Part shown: one piece after another, positions 22,956 through 29,298 of the stretch
How the letters are laid out: each line of letters begins with the position of its first letter
Position numbering within the stretch: position 1 is the stretch's first letter
Origin: a virus
Virus record (IMG/VR): IMGVR_UViG_3300002231_000761
Coordinates: 9,547-38,844 of that record
DNA length: 29,298 nucleotides
Strand: one strand, 5' to 3'
The notes under the pieces: model-generated
Told to the model about the DNA's origin: nothing
Database searches by the model: none
The model's input: the letters and a program-made list of their open reading frames with translations, nothing else
Made by a program: the position numbers and the translations under genes

Positions 22956-23020
22956 CTGAGGGACTGGAAAAATTGTTGTAGAATCAATCACTTAGGGGTG
23001 AAAATAAATGAAAATAATTG

Positions 23021-23049
23021 TGTACTTTTTCAGCTAGGCGTGATATAAT
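23021..23049 (+). promoter_or_regulatory. early + strand promoter, extended -10
   Basis: TGTACT (23021-23026), 17-base spacer, TGATATAAT with TATAAT at 23044-23049. The weak -35 is offset by the TGn extension. The 14-base AAATAATTGTGTAC (23012-23025) is shared with the diverging minus promoter. Confidence 0.75.
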
Positions 23050-23064
23050 AATAATGAGAGAAGG

Positions 23065-23178
23065 AAATGTCCTTGATCTCGCCCGCCCGGGCCGCGACAA
23101 CGAGAACCGCGCCGCCGGGAAACCCCGAAGCTAAATGTTTCGGATTCACTGGACTTCACAGTCCGATCTTTAAAAATA
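23065..23178 (+). promoter_or_regulatory. GC-rich structured 5' leader of the 107-residue protein gene
   Basis: About 130 bases between the promoter and ATG 23191 have no ORF. TCTCG and CGAGA enclose a very GC-rich section with CCCGGGC; CCGAA/TTCGG and GGACT/AGTCC hairpins follow. The GC peak contrasts with the AT-rich flanks. Ribosome site GAGG lies just after. No riboswitch family is recognised. Confidence 0.4.
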
Positions 23179-23190
23179 TGAGGATATATC

Positions 23191-23514
23191 ATGACTAAGC
23201 GTAACGTTAGTTCTAAGAATGCCAGTTCCAAAAAAGCCCCAGTCACGGCCGCAAACCGCAAGGCTGCAGCCAAGACCGAAGCAAAAAAGGAAGCTCCGAA
23301 AGAGTTAACCGCCAAGCAGAAAGCTCGGCAAGCAATGTTAGCTCGCACAGTCTCTCTCGAGGTTGTTGAAAATCCGAAGCGCGATGGCTCGAAAGCCCGC
23401 GATCGATTTGCCTTCTACCAGGATGGAATGACCGTCAAAGAGTTTCTGGAAGCTGGTGGAACGATGGGAGATATCTACCATGATCAAGGTCACGGATTCA
23501 TCACCCTATCGTAA
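23191..23514 (+). CDS. early protein with basic Ala/Lys tail and conserved C-terminal domain
   Basis: 107 residues. Residues 1-50 are Lys/Ala/Ser-rich and likely flexible, as in DNA-binding tails. The C-terminal half reads NPKRDGSKARDRFAFYQDGM, TVKEFLEAGGTMGDI and HGFITL, a compact domain I have the impression occurs in other phage proteins of unknown role. A nucleic-acid-binding role is inferred only from charge. It has its own promoter, leader and terminator, so it is probably strongly expressed early. Confidence 0.75.
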   Translation: MTKRNVSSKNASSKKAPVTAANRKAAAKTEAKKEAPKELTAKQKARQAMLARTVSLEVVENPKRDGSKARDRFAFYQDGMTVKEFLEAGGTMGDIYHDQGHGFITLS

Positions 23515-23521
23515 ACCCAAC

Positions 23522-23547
23522 AGAGCCCTCTTCGGAGGGCTCTTTTT
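23522..23547 (+). terminator. intrinsic terminator with UUCG loop
   Basis: AGAGCCCTC (23522-23530), TTCG, GAGGGCTCT (23535-23543), then T4 (23544-23547). A perfect nine-pair stem. Confidence 0.9.
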
Positions 23548-23559
23548 AAAGGATCAGAA

Positions 23560-23742
23560 ATGAAACTAACTAAATCTGTTAAACTTCTCGCTGTCCGGCC
23601 TCACTATAGAGGCAATTCCCCAAGCACACACGGAACAATCACTCATTGGGAAATTTTTATCCACTATATGGATGGTGAACGAGTTATCTTAGACGAGAAA
23701 TTCGGTTCAGCTAAGATGGCTTTAAAGTCATTATTCAAGTAA
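23560..23742 (+). CDS. small hypothetical early protein
   Basis: 60 residues: basic N-terminus MKLTKSVKLLAVRPHYRG, a beta-like THWEIFIHYMDGERVIL and a helical SAKMALKSLF end. It sits between two UUCG terminators, with AAAGG before ATG 23560, so it depends on read-through from 23191. No family recognised. Confidence 0.65.
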   Translation: MKLTKSVKLLAVRPHYRGNSPSTHGTITHWEIFIHYMDGERVILDEKFGSAKMALKSLFK

Positions 23743-23748
23743 TAAACA

Positions 23749-23778
23749 AGAGGTTCTCTTCGGAGAGCCTCTTTTTTT
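23749..23778 (+). terminator. intrinsic terminator with UUCG loop
   Basis: AGAGGTTCTC (23749-23758), TTCG, GAGAGCCTCT (23763-23772, one G-U), then T6. Same design as the terminator at 23522. Confidence 0.9.
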
Positions 23779-23846
23779 ATTTGTGTTGAAAGCTGAGTAT
23801 TGCAGATGCATTCCATTATCAACTACGCAGGCATGCATGCGCGTTT

Positions 23847-23900
23847 CTCAGTGTGGCCTCAAGGCCATAATTGAGTGAAGACAATAGGCCAGTTGTCTTC
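23847..23900. other. paired hairpins in the gap before the UDP-sugar operon
   Basis: The 265-base gap 23743-24007 has no ORF. CTCA..TGAG encloses TGGCC-TCAA-GGCCA (23847-23875), and one base later GAAGACAA (23877-23884) pairs perfectly with TTGTCTTC (23893-23900) around TAGGCCAG. No T run follows. CCTCGCTTGCTCTG at 23915-23928 repeats the arm of the long hairpin at 22.9 kb. Confidence 0.6.
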
Positions 23901-23951
23901 AAACTTAAAGTCCCCCTCGCTTGCTCTGGCTAAAACTCGAGAAAAAACAAA

Positions 23952-23980
23952 TTTATCTCGATGAAAAAATGTGATATAAT
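23952..23980 (+). promoter_or_regulatory. promoter of the UDP-sugar operon, extended -10
   Basis: TTTATC (23952-23957), 17-base spacer, TGTGATATAAT with TATAAT at 23975-23980. GTGATATAATAATA is shared with the promoter at 23044. Confidence 0.75.
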
Positions 23981-24007
23981 AATATTATAGCATGATAGAG
24001 ACCTACG

Positions 24008-24304
24008 ATGACTCAGTTTCAAAAAAATCTAGTTTTAGTGACTCAGATCACTAGATTCAATAACTTACCGTCAACTCAGCTTGACTTAACAATTTCACGA
24101 GGCTTAGATCTTAATTCTTTGCCGCCTGACGTTGCCAATAACATAAAAGTCTTACGTGAGCAATATTTTTTTGGTAACGTGACAATAGCTCTGTTTTTAC
24201 ATTTTTTATGGTGGCATTTCACGTACATGATTCCTGTTGATCAAATGGCCTTTATTTTTAAATTGAAGCCAATCTCATCATTCGGGCTCATTATTCATGC
24301 GTAA
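24008..24304 (+). CDS. hypothetical protein with a hydrophobic segment
   Basis: 98 residues. A polar first half (PSTQLDLTISRGLDLNSLPPDV) is followed by VTIALFLHFLWWHFTYMI, which could be membrane-embedded. First gene after the promoter; its ribosome site is weak. The end overlaps the next start by eight bases. It may be a small membrane partner of the sugar genes, but this is only by position. Confidence 0.6.
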   Translation: MTQFQKNLVLVTQITRFNNLPSTQLDLTISRGLDLNSLPPDVANNIKVLREQYFFGNVTIALFLHFLWWHFTYMIPVDQMAFIFKLKPISSFGLIIHA

Positions 24305-24551
24305 ATTCACATTAAAACAAGCCGATCAGATTCGAAAATATGCGGCCTCTCGAGATTTTCTAGACACTTTTAGACAATCACTATCAAACGAGATTCTTGC
24401 AAACTATTTCGGTTGCAGTGTTTCCTTAATTGCCTCTATTCTTTCCAGGCAAACCTATGGATCACCTGTAGATATTGAAGTTGACTCAGACGTTATGGAT
24501 GGGGTGATCGACTTAAATGAAGTTTTTGAAAATTTGAGGAAAAAAATATGA
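24297..24551 (+). CDS. small HTH-like protein
   Basis: 84 residues. QADQIRKYAASRDFLDTFRQ and NEILANYFGCSVSLIASILSRQTYG form helices with a helix-turn-helix feel (ILANYFGCSVSLIASIL), followed by an acidic tail. A DNA-binding or regulatory role is a weak inference. It overlaps the epimerase start as ATGA, which suggests coupled translation. Confidence 0.6.
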   Translation: MRKFTLKQADQIRKYAASRDFLDTFRQSLSNEILANYFGCSVSLIASILSRQTYGSPVDIEVDSDVMDGVIDLNEVFENLRKKI

Positions 24552-25477
24552 AAATTCTAGTAACTGGTGGAGCTGGCTTTATCGGATCACATTTAGTTAA
24601 ACGACTTTTAAGCCAAGGTCACGAGGTAGCCATTCAGGATTCTTTTATTACAGGTTCGCTTGAAAATTTTAAAACTGAAATTTATAGCCATAGGTTAGAA
24701 ATCTATTCCTCAGATGTTTCTCAATCACTGCCGCCGGGACGTTTTGATCAAATTTATAATTTAGCTTGTGTAGCTTCACCGGTTCAATATCGAGTGGATC
24801 CGATTTACACAATGAACACTTGTGTTTTTGGCATAAATAATGTTTTGTCTAGAGCCGAGCGCGATGGCTCTACAGTTTTACAAGCTTCTACTAGTGAAGT
24901 CTATGGCGATCCGACCATTCATCCACAAACTGAAGATTATTTCGGAAATGTGAATACAATTGGTCCTCGATCATGTTATGATGAAGGTAAACGGGCAGCT
25001 GAGACACTTTGTTTTGATTTTCGTAGGACGAGAAATGTTGACGTGAAGATTGCTCGTATTTTCAATACTTATGGCCCAAACATGACAATTAATGATGGCC
25101 GAGTGATTCCTAACTTTATTTGGCAAGCGTTAACCAGCCAATCGCTCTCCATTTATGGCACAGGTGATCAGACGAGATCTTTTTGCTATGTCGATGATTT
25201 AGTGGATGGGCTTTTAAAATTGATGAATTCTCATCCAGAAGTGTCAGGTCCTATAAATCTCGGAAATCCAATTGAATTTTCTTTAAATGCCCTCGTAAAT
25301 TTAATCTTCGAAAAAATTAAAAAAGTAGGAGTAGTTTACGAGCCTTTGCCTGAAGATGACCCAAAAAAACGGCAGCCGGATATTGAGCTTGCTCACAGAA
25401 TTCTCGGATGGAAGCCTGAAGTCGAGTTAGACGAGGGCCTCGATCGAACTATTGCTTACTTTAAGGAATTATTATGA
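24548..25477 (+). CDS. UDP-glucuronate decarboxylase-like NAD-dependent epimerase (UXS family)
   Basis: 309 residues, the usual UXS length. NAD-binding GGAGFIGSHL (7-16), the ASTSEVYGDP..HPQ part (113-126), the YxxxK pair Y144/K148 in SCYDEGK, ARIFNTYGPNM, NDGRVIPNFIWQAL, and a YGTGDQTRSFCYVDDLVDGL section. These are UDP-xylose synthase hallmarks: decarboxylation of UDP-glucuronate to UDP-xylose. Start ATG 24548 overlaps the previous stop, and its stop overlaps the dehydrogenase start. Fellow members make UDP-4-keto sugars, so substrate is inferred. Confidence 0.85.
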   Translation: MKILVTGGAGFIGSHLVKRLLSQGHEVAIQDSFITGSLENFKTEIYSHRLEIYSSDVSQSLPPGRFDQIYNLACVASPVQYRVDPIYTMNTCVFGINNVLSRAERDGSTVLQASTSEVYGDPTIHPQTEDYFGNVNTIGPRSCYDEGKRAAETLCFDFRRTRNVDVKIARIFNTYGPNMTINDGRVIPNFIWQALTSQSLSIYGTGDQTRSFCYVDDLVDGLLKLMNSHPEVSGPINLGNPIEFSLNALVNLIFEKIKKVGVVYEPLPEDDPKKRQPDIELAHRILGWKPEVELDEGLDRTIAYFKELL

Positions 25478-26274
25478 AAATTGGAATTATCGGTCACGGC
25501 TTTGTAGGCCAGGCCGTGGAATATGGCTTCAGGACTCCTGGTGTTGAATGTTTTCTCGTTGATCCACGGCATAAAACCACTATCGAGAATATGAATGAAT
25601 TCAGACCAACAGTTGTTTTCATTTGCGTGCCAACCCCCATGTCTGATGACGGTTCAGTGGATGACTCTCATATTCTCGACGCTTTAGACCGAATCGAGGA
25701 TAATCCGCTGATCATTATCAAATCAACAATTCCACCGAATCTCGCTGAGAAGCTATGCTATGATCGGGTGGTCTACAATCCAGAATTTCTAGTTGAAAGT
25801 TCTGCTAAGGCCGATTTTGTTGATCCGATTATGCATGTTTTTGGCGGGTCCGATTATGGTTGTGCTGAGGCTGAGATGATTTATCGAACCTACAGTCATT
25901 GCAGTCCGGCGCCAGTATTCAGACTTACGGCGTTTGAAGCATCTTTCGTGAAATACACGGTCAACTCCTTTCTTTCTTTAAAGATTACGTTCTTCAATCA
26001 GCTTTATGACGCGATTGGAACTAAGGGTAATTTCAATGCGATTGTGTCTGCTGCCTGCACTGATCCGCGTATCGGGCAATCACACACTAAAGTTCCTGGT
26101 TTTGACGGTAAACGAGGGTTTGGTGGAGCTTGTTTTCCAAAGGACTCAAAAGCTTTTACGAAATTCACAGATAAAATGACATTGCTTGAAAAAGCAATTG
26201 AAATCAACAACTTATATCGTGGTTTATACACATTAAGCAATAGAGAGAAAGATCAAAATGTTAACTTCAAATAA
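25474..26274 (+). CDS. UDP-glucose/GDP-mannose dehydrogenase-like protein, short form
   Basis: 266 residues, well below the 390-450 of bacterial Ugd. Present: NAD-binding GHGFVG (7-12), FICVPTPMSDDGSVD, NPEFLVESSAKADFVDP, K160 and N164 of ASFVKYTVNSF, and catalytic C220 in GFGGACFPKDSKAF. Missing: the whole C-terminal UDP-binding domain. It likely oxidises UDP-glucose to UDP-glucuronate, feeding the decarboxylase next door, but without the third domain the substrate or activity may differ. The ATGA overlap couples it to the UXS-like gene. Confidence 0.85.
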   Translation: MKIGIIGHGFVGQAVEYGFRTPGVECFLVDPRHKTTIENMNEFRPTVVFICVPTPMSDDGSVDDSHILDALDRIEDNPLIIIKSTIPPNLAEKLCYDRVVYNPEFLVESSAKADFVDPIMHVFGGSDYGCAEAEMIYRTYSHCSPAPVFRLTAFEASFVKYTVNSFLSLKITFFNQLYDAIGTKGNFNAIVSAACTDPRIGQSHTKVPGFDGKRGFGGACFPKDSKAFTKFTDKMTLLEKAIEINNLYRGLYTLSNREKDQNVNFK

Positions 26275-26494
26275 ATATGCCTTCACTTTCGGGTATCAGC
26301 ATATAAACAGTTTTCGATCTCTTCGTAATCGTTACGTAGTAATCGAGGGCTCATTTTCTGAAGCCCGTAAAAAATTAATTGAGATACGTGGATCAAATTG
26401 GGCTTTTCAATATCCGTTTGAGGAATTTTTGCCTCAAATCAAGGAATTTAAATTAGTAGAAATTGCTCTTGAGGATTTAGTGCCTAAGAAATAA
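26258..26494 (+). CDS. small hypothetical protein after the UDP-sugar genes
   Basis: 78 residues, overlapping the dehydrogenase by 17 bases. It reads YAFTFGYQHINSFRSLRNRYVVIEG, FSEARKKLIEIRGSNWAFQYP and an end ALEDLVPKK, a compact alpha/beta protein. It is the last gene before the promoter at 26503. No family recognised. Confidence 0.6.
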   Translation: MLTSNKYAFTFGYQHINSFRSLRNRYVVIEGSFSEARKKLIEIRGSNWAFQYPFEEFLPQIKEFKLVEIALEDLVPKK

Positions 26495-26502
26495 AAATTT
26501 GA

Positions 26503-26531
26503 TTTACGCCGGATAGCTACTGTGATATAAT
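26503..26531 (+). promoter_or_regulatory. promoter of the nuclease/SSB/primase operon, extended -10
   Basis: TTTACG (26503-26508), 17-base spacer, TGTGATATAAT with TATAAT at 26526-26531. The third + strand promoter sharing TGATATAAT. Confidence 0.8.
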
Positions 26532-26572
26532 TAAATTCTTGGCATTCATGCTAATTCTCAGATAAAGGAACG

Positions 26573-27307
26573 ATGAAAGAAAGCAATATTCGTGATAAAT
26601 TCACTAAATGTATTAAAGGCCTTGGTGGCGATGTAACAAACCATGAGGATCGTTTTCAAAATGGAATTCCTGATTCTTCTTATGGTTTAGATATGGTCAA
26701 TGGTTGGGTCGAACATAAATATTTGCAGAATTTTCCTGCTAAAGAATCTACTCTTATTAAGGCAGGATTGAAAAAAGGGCAGAAAATCTGGATAAAGCAA
26801 CGACAGAAAGCCGCTGGTCACTGTTTTATTCTAATTGGAATCTCTAATCAAATTTTCTTGTTTTCTGGTGATATGGCACAAGAAATTTATGACGGGCTAA
26901 CAAAAGAACATTTTTACTCAAAAGGCGTTAGAAGTATGGCACGGCCAAATAGACAAGAATCAGCTCAAGTCCCAATTGTGTGGCTAATTCAAGAGCCGTA
27001 TCATCCAAGGGATCTTAAGTCAGTTATAGGCTTCGGAAATATTGAGACAGTTTTAAGTAAGTCTGAAAATCCATCAGTGCATCCTGATTCTTGTTTCAAT
27101 AAAATGACAAATATCTTAAGTCACTGTAGGCCTGACGATTATATTCTTTGGGCCGGTGGGGATCCTTGTGCCGCTTTCATGGCCGGTCTTGTTTTAGGAC
27201 AGCTTAAAAAAGAAGGCCTTATTTGGTTACGATGGGATAGACACACTAATAGTGATGGAGAAAGGAAAAAACATGGATACTACTCAAGAATCAAGCTCTT
27301 TACTTAG
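26573..27307 (+). CDS. PD-(D/E)XK-like nuclease fused to a second small domain
   Basis: 244 residues. The N-terminal domain (1-100) has GIPD (31-34) and WVEHK (45-49), i.e. D34 and E47-X-K49, then KKGQKIWIKQRQKAAGHCFILIGI with the expected strand order. This fits a VRR-NUC or resolvase-like endonuclease. The C-terminal domain (about 185-244) has ILWAGGDPCAAF and LRWDR, a layout I associate with other phage small proteins. Fusion could bring nuclease and partner domain together in DNA processing. ATG 26573 follows AAAGGA. Overlaps the next gene by 35 bases. Confidence 0.75.
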   Translation: MKESNIRDKFTKCIKGLGGDVTNHEDRFQNGIPDSSYGLDMVNGWVEHKYLQNFPAKESTLIKAGLKKGQKIWIKQRQKAAGHCFILIGISNQIFLFSGDMAQEIYDGLTKEHFYSKGVRSMARPNRQESAQVPIVWLIQEPYHPRDLKSVIGFGNIETVLSKSENPSVHPDSCFNKMTNILSHCRPDDYILWAGGDPCAAFMAGLVLGQLKKEGLIWLRWDRHTNSDGERKKHGYYSRIKLFT

Positions 27308-27815
27308 TCTTGATAATGAAGAAATTGACTTAGGTCAGCTTTCAAAATTAATTCATAGACGAGATAGAATTCTCTCTACCGTTCAAGACTTAGAGCAGCA
27401 ACTTCAAGCAGCAAAAGAACGCTGTGACATGCTTAGTCGGCAGGAAATACCGAGTTTAATGGATGAACTTGGGCTTAAAGAAATCAAACTCGTGGACGGC
27501 CGAACAATTAAGGTTAAAGAAATCTTAAAAGCTTCGATCAATAAAGCAAATCAAAAAGCTGCATATCTCTGGCTTAAGGAAAAGGGTCATGGCGATATCA
27601 TCAAATCAAAAGTGCTCTTCAAGACGACCAAAGGCCATGAATCTGAGGCCGTTGAGGTGTTAGCAGCAATTCAAGCTGCTGGATATGATGCTAGTAAAAC
27701 AGATGAAGTTCATTGGCAAACTTTGAACGCATGGGCTCGTGAGCAATATGCACGAGGAATGGAATTCCCAGAAGAAATCGGGATTTTCGAATATAGAGAA
27801 ACAGAGGTTAAGTAA
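27273..27815 (+). CDS. coiled-coil phage protein of the replication module
   Basis: 180 residues from ATG 27273, picked because AGGA (27263-27266) is six bases upstream; GTG 27252 and ATG 27255 lie in the same frame without a good site. Coiled coil RDRILSTVQDLEQQLQAAKERCD (about 30-52), then GLKEIKLVDGRTIKVKE, and a domain with WLKEKGHGDIIKSKVLF and VHWQTLNAWAREQYARGMEFPEE. This arrangement is familiar from phage conserved proteins of unknown role. Directly followed by the SSB-like gene, so a DNA-replication accessory role is likely. Confidence 0.7.
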   Translation: MDTTQESSSLLSLDNEEIDLGQLSKLIHRRDRILSTVQDLEQQLQAAKERCDMLSRQEIPSLMDELGLKEIKLVDGRTIKVKEILKASINKANQKAAYLWLKEKGHGDIIKSKVLFKTTKGHESEAVEVLAAIQAAGYDASKTDEVHWQTLNAWAREQYARGMEFPEEIGIFEYRETEVK

Positions 27816-28625
27816 ATGACAAAGAAACAAAAAGAGGTAGCAGTGTCACAAGGCCAAGTTCCAGCTGAAGTTGCTGCTCAAATAGATATGGGCCAGGAAA
27901 CGGAATTCGATCGTGATGATCTTGCAATTCCGTTTATTCGTATTATTCAAGCTTTAAGTCCTCAGCTCAAGCGGACAAAAGCTGAATACTTAGAAGAAGC
28001 TGAAGAAGGCATGCTTTTCAATACAGCTTCTGGAGAGTTAATTGACGGCGAAAAAGGTTTAATCCTTATTCCCGCTAAATATACTCGGTCTTTTACTGAG
28101 TGGGCTCCGAAACGAGGAGGACTTATTGCTGACCACGGTAATAATGCCTCTATTTTAGAACATTGTACTCGAGGTGAAAAAGGAGGTTGGATTCATGAAA
28201 ATGGCAATGATATTGCAGAATCTGCTCTCTATTATGTTGTTGTTTTTGATCCTGAAACTGGCTTGAGTGATCATGCTGTTCTTACTCTTTCGGGTACTCA
28301 ATGGCCAAAAGCCCGTAAATGGAATACCATGATGCGGAAACTAAAAGTTCAAGGTCCTAAGGGTTTTATCAATAATCCGGCTCCTTTTGCCGGAGCATAT
28401 TTGATGACTACTGTTGCTGAATCAAATGACCAGGGTGATTGGTATGGTGTTAAAATCGTATTTCATGACTATACTCTCAACCTTGAAAATGGCCCTAGAT
28501 TATTAGCAGAAGCCGTTTTGCTTCGTCAGTCAACTGATAAGTTGAAAATTGACCATTCAGCTGGTGAGAGAACAACACAACAATCAACAACATCTGATTA
28601 TGCAGATGATGACGTAGCATTTTAA
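27816..28625 (+). CDS. single-stranded DNA-binding protein candidate with acidic C-tail
   Basis: 269 residues. The core is a beta-rich domain (DDLAIPFIRIIQALSPQLKR, GLILIPAKYTRSFTEW, ALYYVVVFDP, SGTQWPKARKWNTMM, DWYGVKIVFHDY). The end SDYADDDVAF closely resembles the SSB tip DDDIPF that recruits other replication proteins. It sits between a coiled-coil protein and a primase. The OB-fold assignment is inferred from tail and context. ATG 27816 follows the previous TAA directly. Confidence 0.65.
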   Translation: MTKKQKEVAVSQGQVPAEVAAQIDMGQETEFDRDDLAIPFIRIIQALSPQLKRTKAEYLEEAEEGMLFNTASGELIDGEKGLILIPAKYTRSFTEWAPKRGGLIADHGNNASILEHCTRGEKGGWIHENGNDIAESALYYVVVFDPETGLSDHAVLTLSGTQWPKARKWNTMMRKLKVQGPKGFINNPAPFAGAYLMTTVAESNDQGDWYGVKIVFHDYTLNLENGPRLLAEAVLLRQSTDKLKIDHSAGERTTQQSTTSDYADDDVAF

Positions 28626-28628
28626 CGT

Positions 28629-28657
28629 AATAAGGGACCCTAAGTCCCTTATTCTTT
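28629..28657 (+). terminator. hairpin between the SSB-like and primase genes
   Basis: AATAAGGGAC (28629-28638), loop CCTAA, GTCCCTTATT (28644-28653), then CTTT. A perfect ten-pair stem but only three T, so likely a partial terminator or attenuator that reduces primase relative to SSB. Confidence 0.6.
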
Positions 28658-28667
28658 GGAAACTTAT

Positions 28668-29267
28668 ATGGATAATTTGGAGAGATTTGCAAATCTTTTC
28701 GATGGGTTTTCCGAAGCTTCAGGTCGATTTCAGATAAGTGGTACAGGGCCCTCAGGTAAGATTGAGGGCCGTGCCGCGACCATTAAAGGAACGCCAGATT
28801 TTCAAGCACACCTTGATGGTTCGATTGGAGCAGGGGTAATTGCTCTTAGAGACGACGATACTGTAGTCTTTAGTGCTATTGATGTTGATGATTATGACAT
28901 TGACGTAAAAGACCTCGAGAAAAAAATTCGTCGACATAAACTGCCACTTGTGACTTGTAGGTCTAAATCAGGTGGTGCTCATTGTTATATTTTCCTAAAA
29001 AAACCGACACCTGCTAAACCTGTTGTTGAATTATTACGTCAATGGGCAGCTATTCTTGGTTATGGCGGTTGTGAGATATTTCCAAAACAAGTAAAACGAG
29101 CTGGACCCGAAGATATTGGAAATTGGATTAATCTTCCTTATTTTGAGGCTAATGATGGCCTTCGTTACTGTATTAAAGGTGGAAAAGCCTTAACATTTGA
29201 ACAATTTTTTAGATTTTTGCTGAAAAATCTAAAACAGAGATTGAATCTGCAGGAGCAATTACTGTAG
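28668..29267 (+). CDS. AEP-type (PrimPol-like) primase, runs off the window with an apparent frameshift
   Basis: 199 residues to the printed stop. AEP motifs: FSAIDVDDY (metal-binding DVD), SGGAHCYIF (motif II GxH), and GNWINLPYF (motif III). LVTCRSKSGGAHCYIF and YGGCEIFPKQ match phage primases. ATG 28668; TTG 28656 would add four residues. Coding continues past the stop in another frame from 29219 (AEKSKTEIESAGAITVV). A frame shift in T6 (29205-29210) and T5 (29214-29218), for example one extra T in each, gives EQFLDFAEKSKTEI. The C-terminal helicase part, if present, is outside the window. Confidence 0.8.
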   Translation: MDNLERFANLFDGFSEASGRFQISGTGPSGKIEGRAATIKGTPDFQAHLDGSIGAGVIALRDDDTVVFSAIDVDDYDIDVKDLEKKIRRHKLPLVTCRSKSGGAHCYIFLKKPTPAKPVVELLRQWAAILGYGGCEIFPKQVKRAGPEDIGNWINLPYFEANDGLRYCIKGGKALTFEQFFRFLLKNLKQRLNLQEQLL

Positions 29268-29298
29268 TAAAAGAAGTTCATCCGATGCTTACAGATGC

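Overview
The window is one stretch of a tailed double-stranded DNA phage (or prophage) genome. It is AT-rich, tightly packed and mostly on the + strand. The tail genes point to a long non-contractile (siphovirus-like) tail: a tube protein, a tail-assembly chaperone with a canonical -1 slippery site, a tape measure protein of about 1,200 residues, a tip cluster, and no visible sheath. The coat protein looks P22-like. A lipobox lipoprotein in the lysis cassette, sigma70-type promoters with 17-bp spacers and UUCG-loop terminators suggest a Gram-negative host, probably a proteobacterium; this is inference. No integrase, tRNA or CRISPR array was seen.

Layout. (1) 1-5405, head and connector: end of an unidentified gene, a small ORF, a strong promoter, scaffold, coat protein, a short Lys/Pro-repeat protein, DnaT-like connector, a frame-broken head-closure-like gene, gp10-like protein, tail terminator-like protein and tail tube. 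(2) 5406-16379, tail: a structured intergenic repeat, the frameshifting chaperone pair, tape measure, tip proteins, a self-processing S74 fibre and accessory tail proteins. (3) 16391-18278, lysis: a membrane protein (holin candidate), T4-type lysozyme, an alpha/beta-hydrolase and a small lipoprotein, followed by two tandem terminators. (4) 18445-19038, a gene-free stretch with a dispersed repeat, a GC-rich run of hairpins, a strong promoter and an attenuator-like leader before a SNF2-type helicase. (5) 20868-22525, a minus-strand operon of five small proteins, two with Cys-rich zinc-ribbon-like motifs, with its own promoter and terminator. (6) 22526-23190, a divergent control region with 27-bp direct repeats of a dyad, a 10-bp dyad, a very long hairpin and a GC-rich leader: the best origin or operator candidate. 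(7) 23191-26494, small early genes and a coupled UDP-sugar pair (short UDP-glucose dehydrogenase-like protein plus UDP-glucuronate decarboxylase-like protein). (8) 26503-end, a replication/recombination module: PD-(D/E)XK-like nuclease, a coiled-coil protein, an SSB-like protein with an acidic tail, and an AEP-type primase running off the window.

Two themes stand out. First, intergenic gaps carry related structured repeats (5.4, 18.5 and 20.8 kb) and promoters that share motifs, which suggests a phage-wide regulatory vocabulary. Second, several genes are broken by single-base +1 shifts, mostly in runs of five or six A or T. Repairing them restores full-length proteins and, in one case, the ATGA start/stop overlap typical of this genome. 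These are either assembly errors or recoding and should be checked on reads. Functional calls come from reading motifs by eye; no database search was run.
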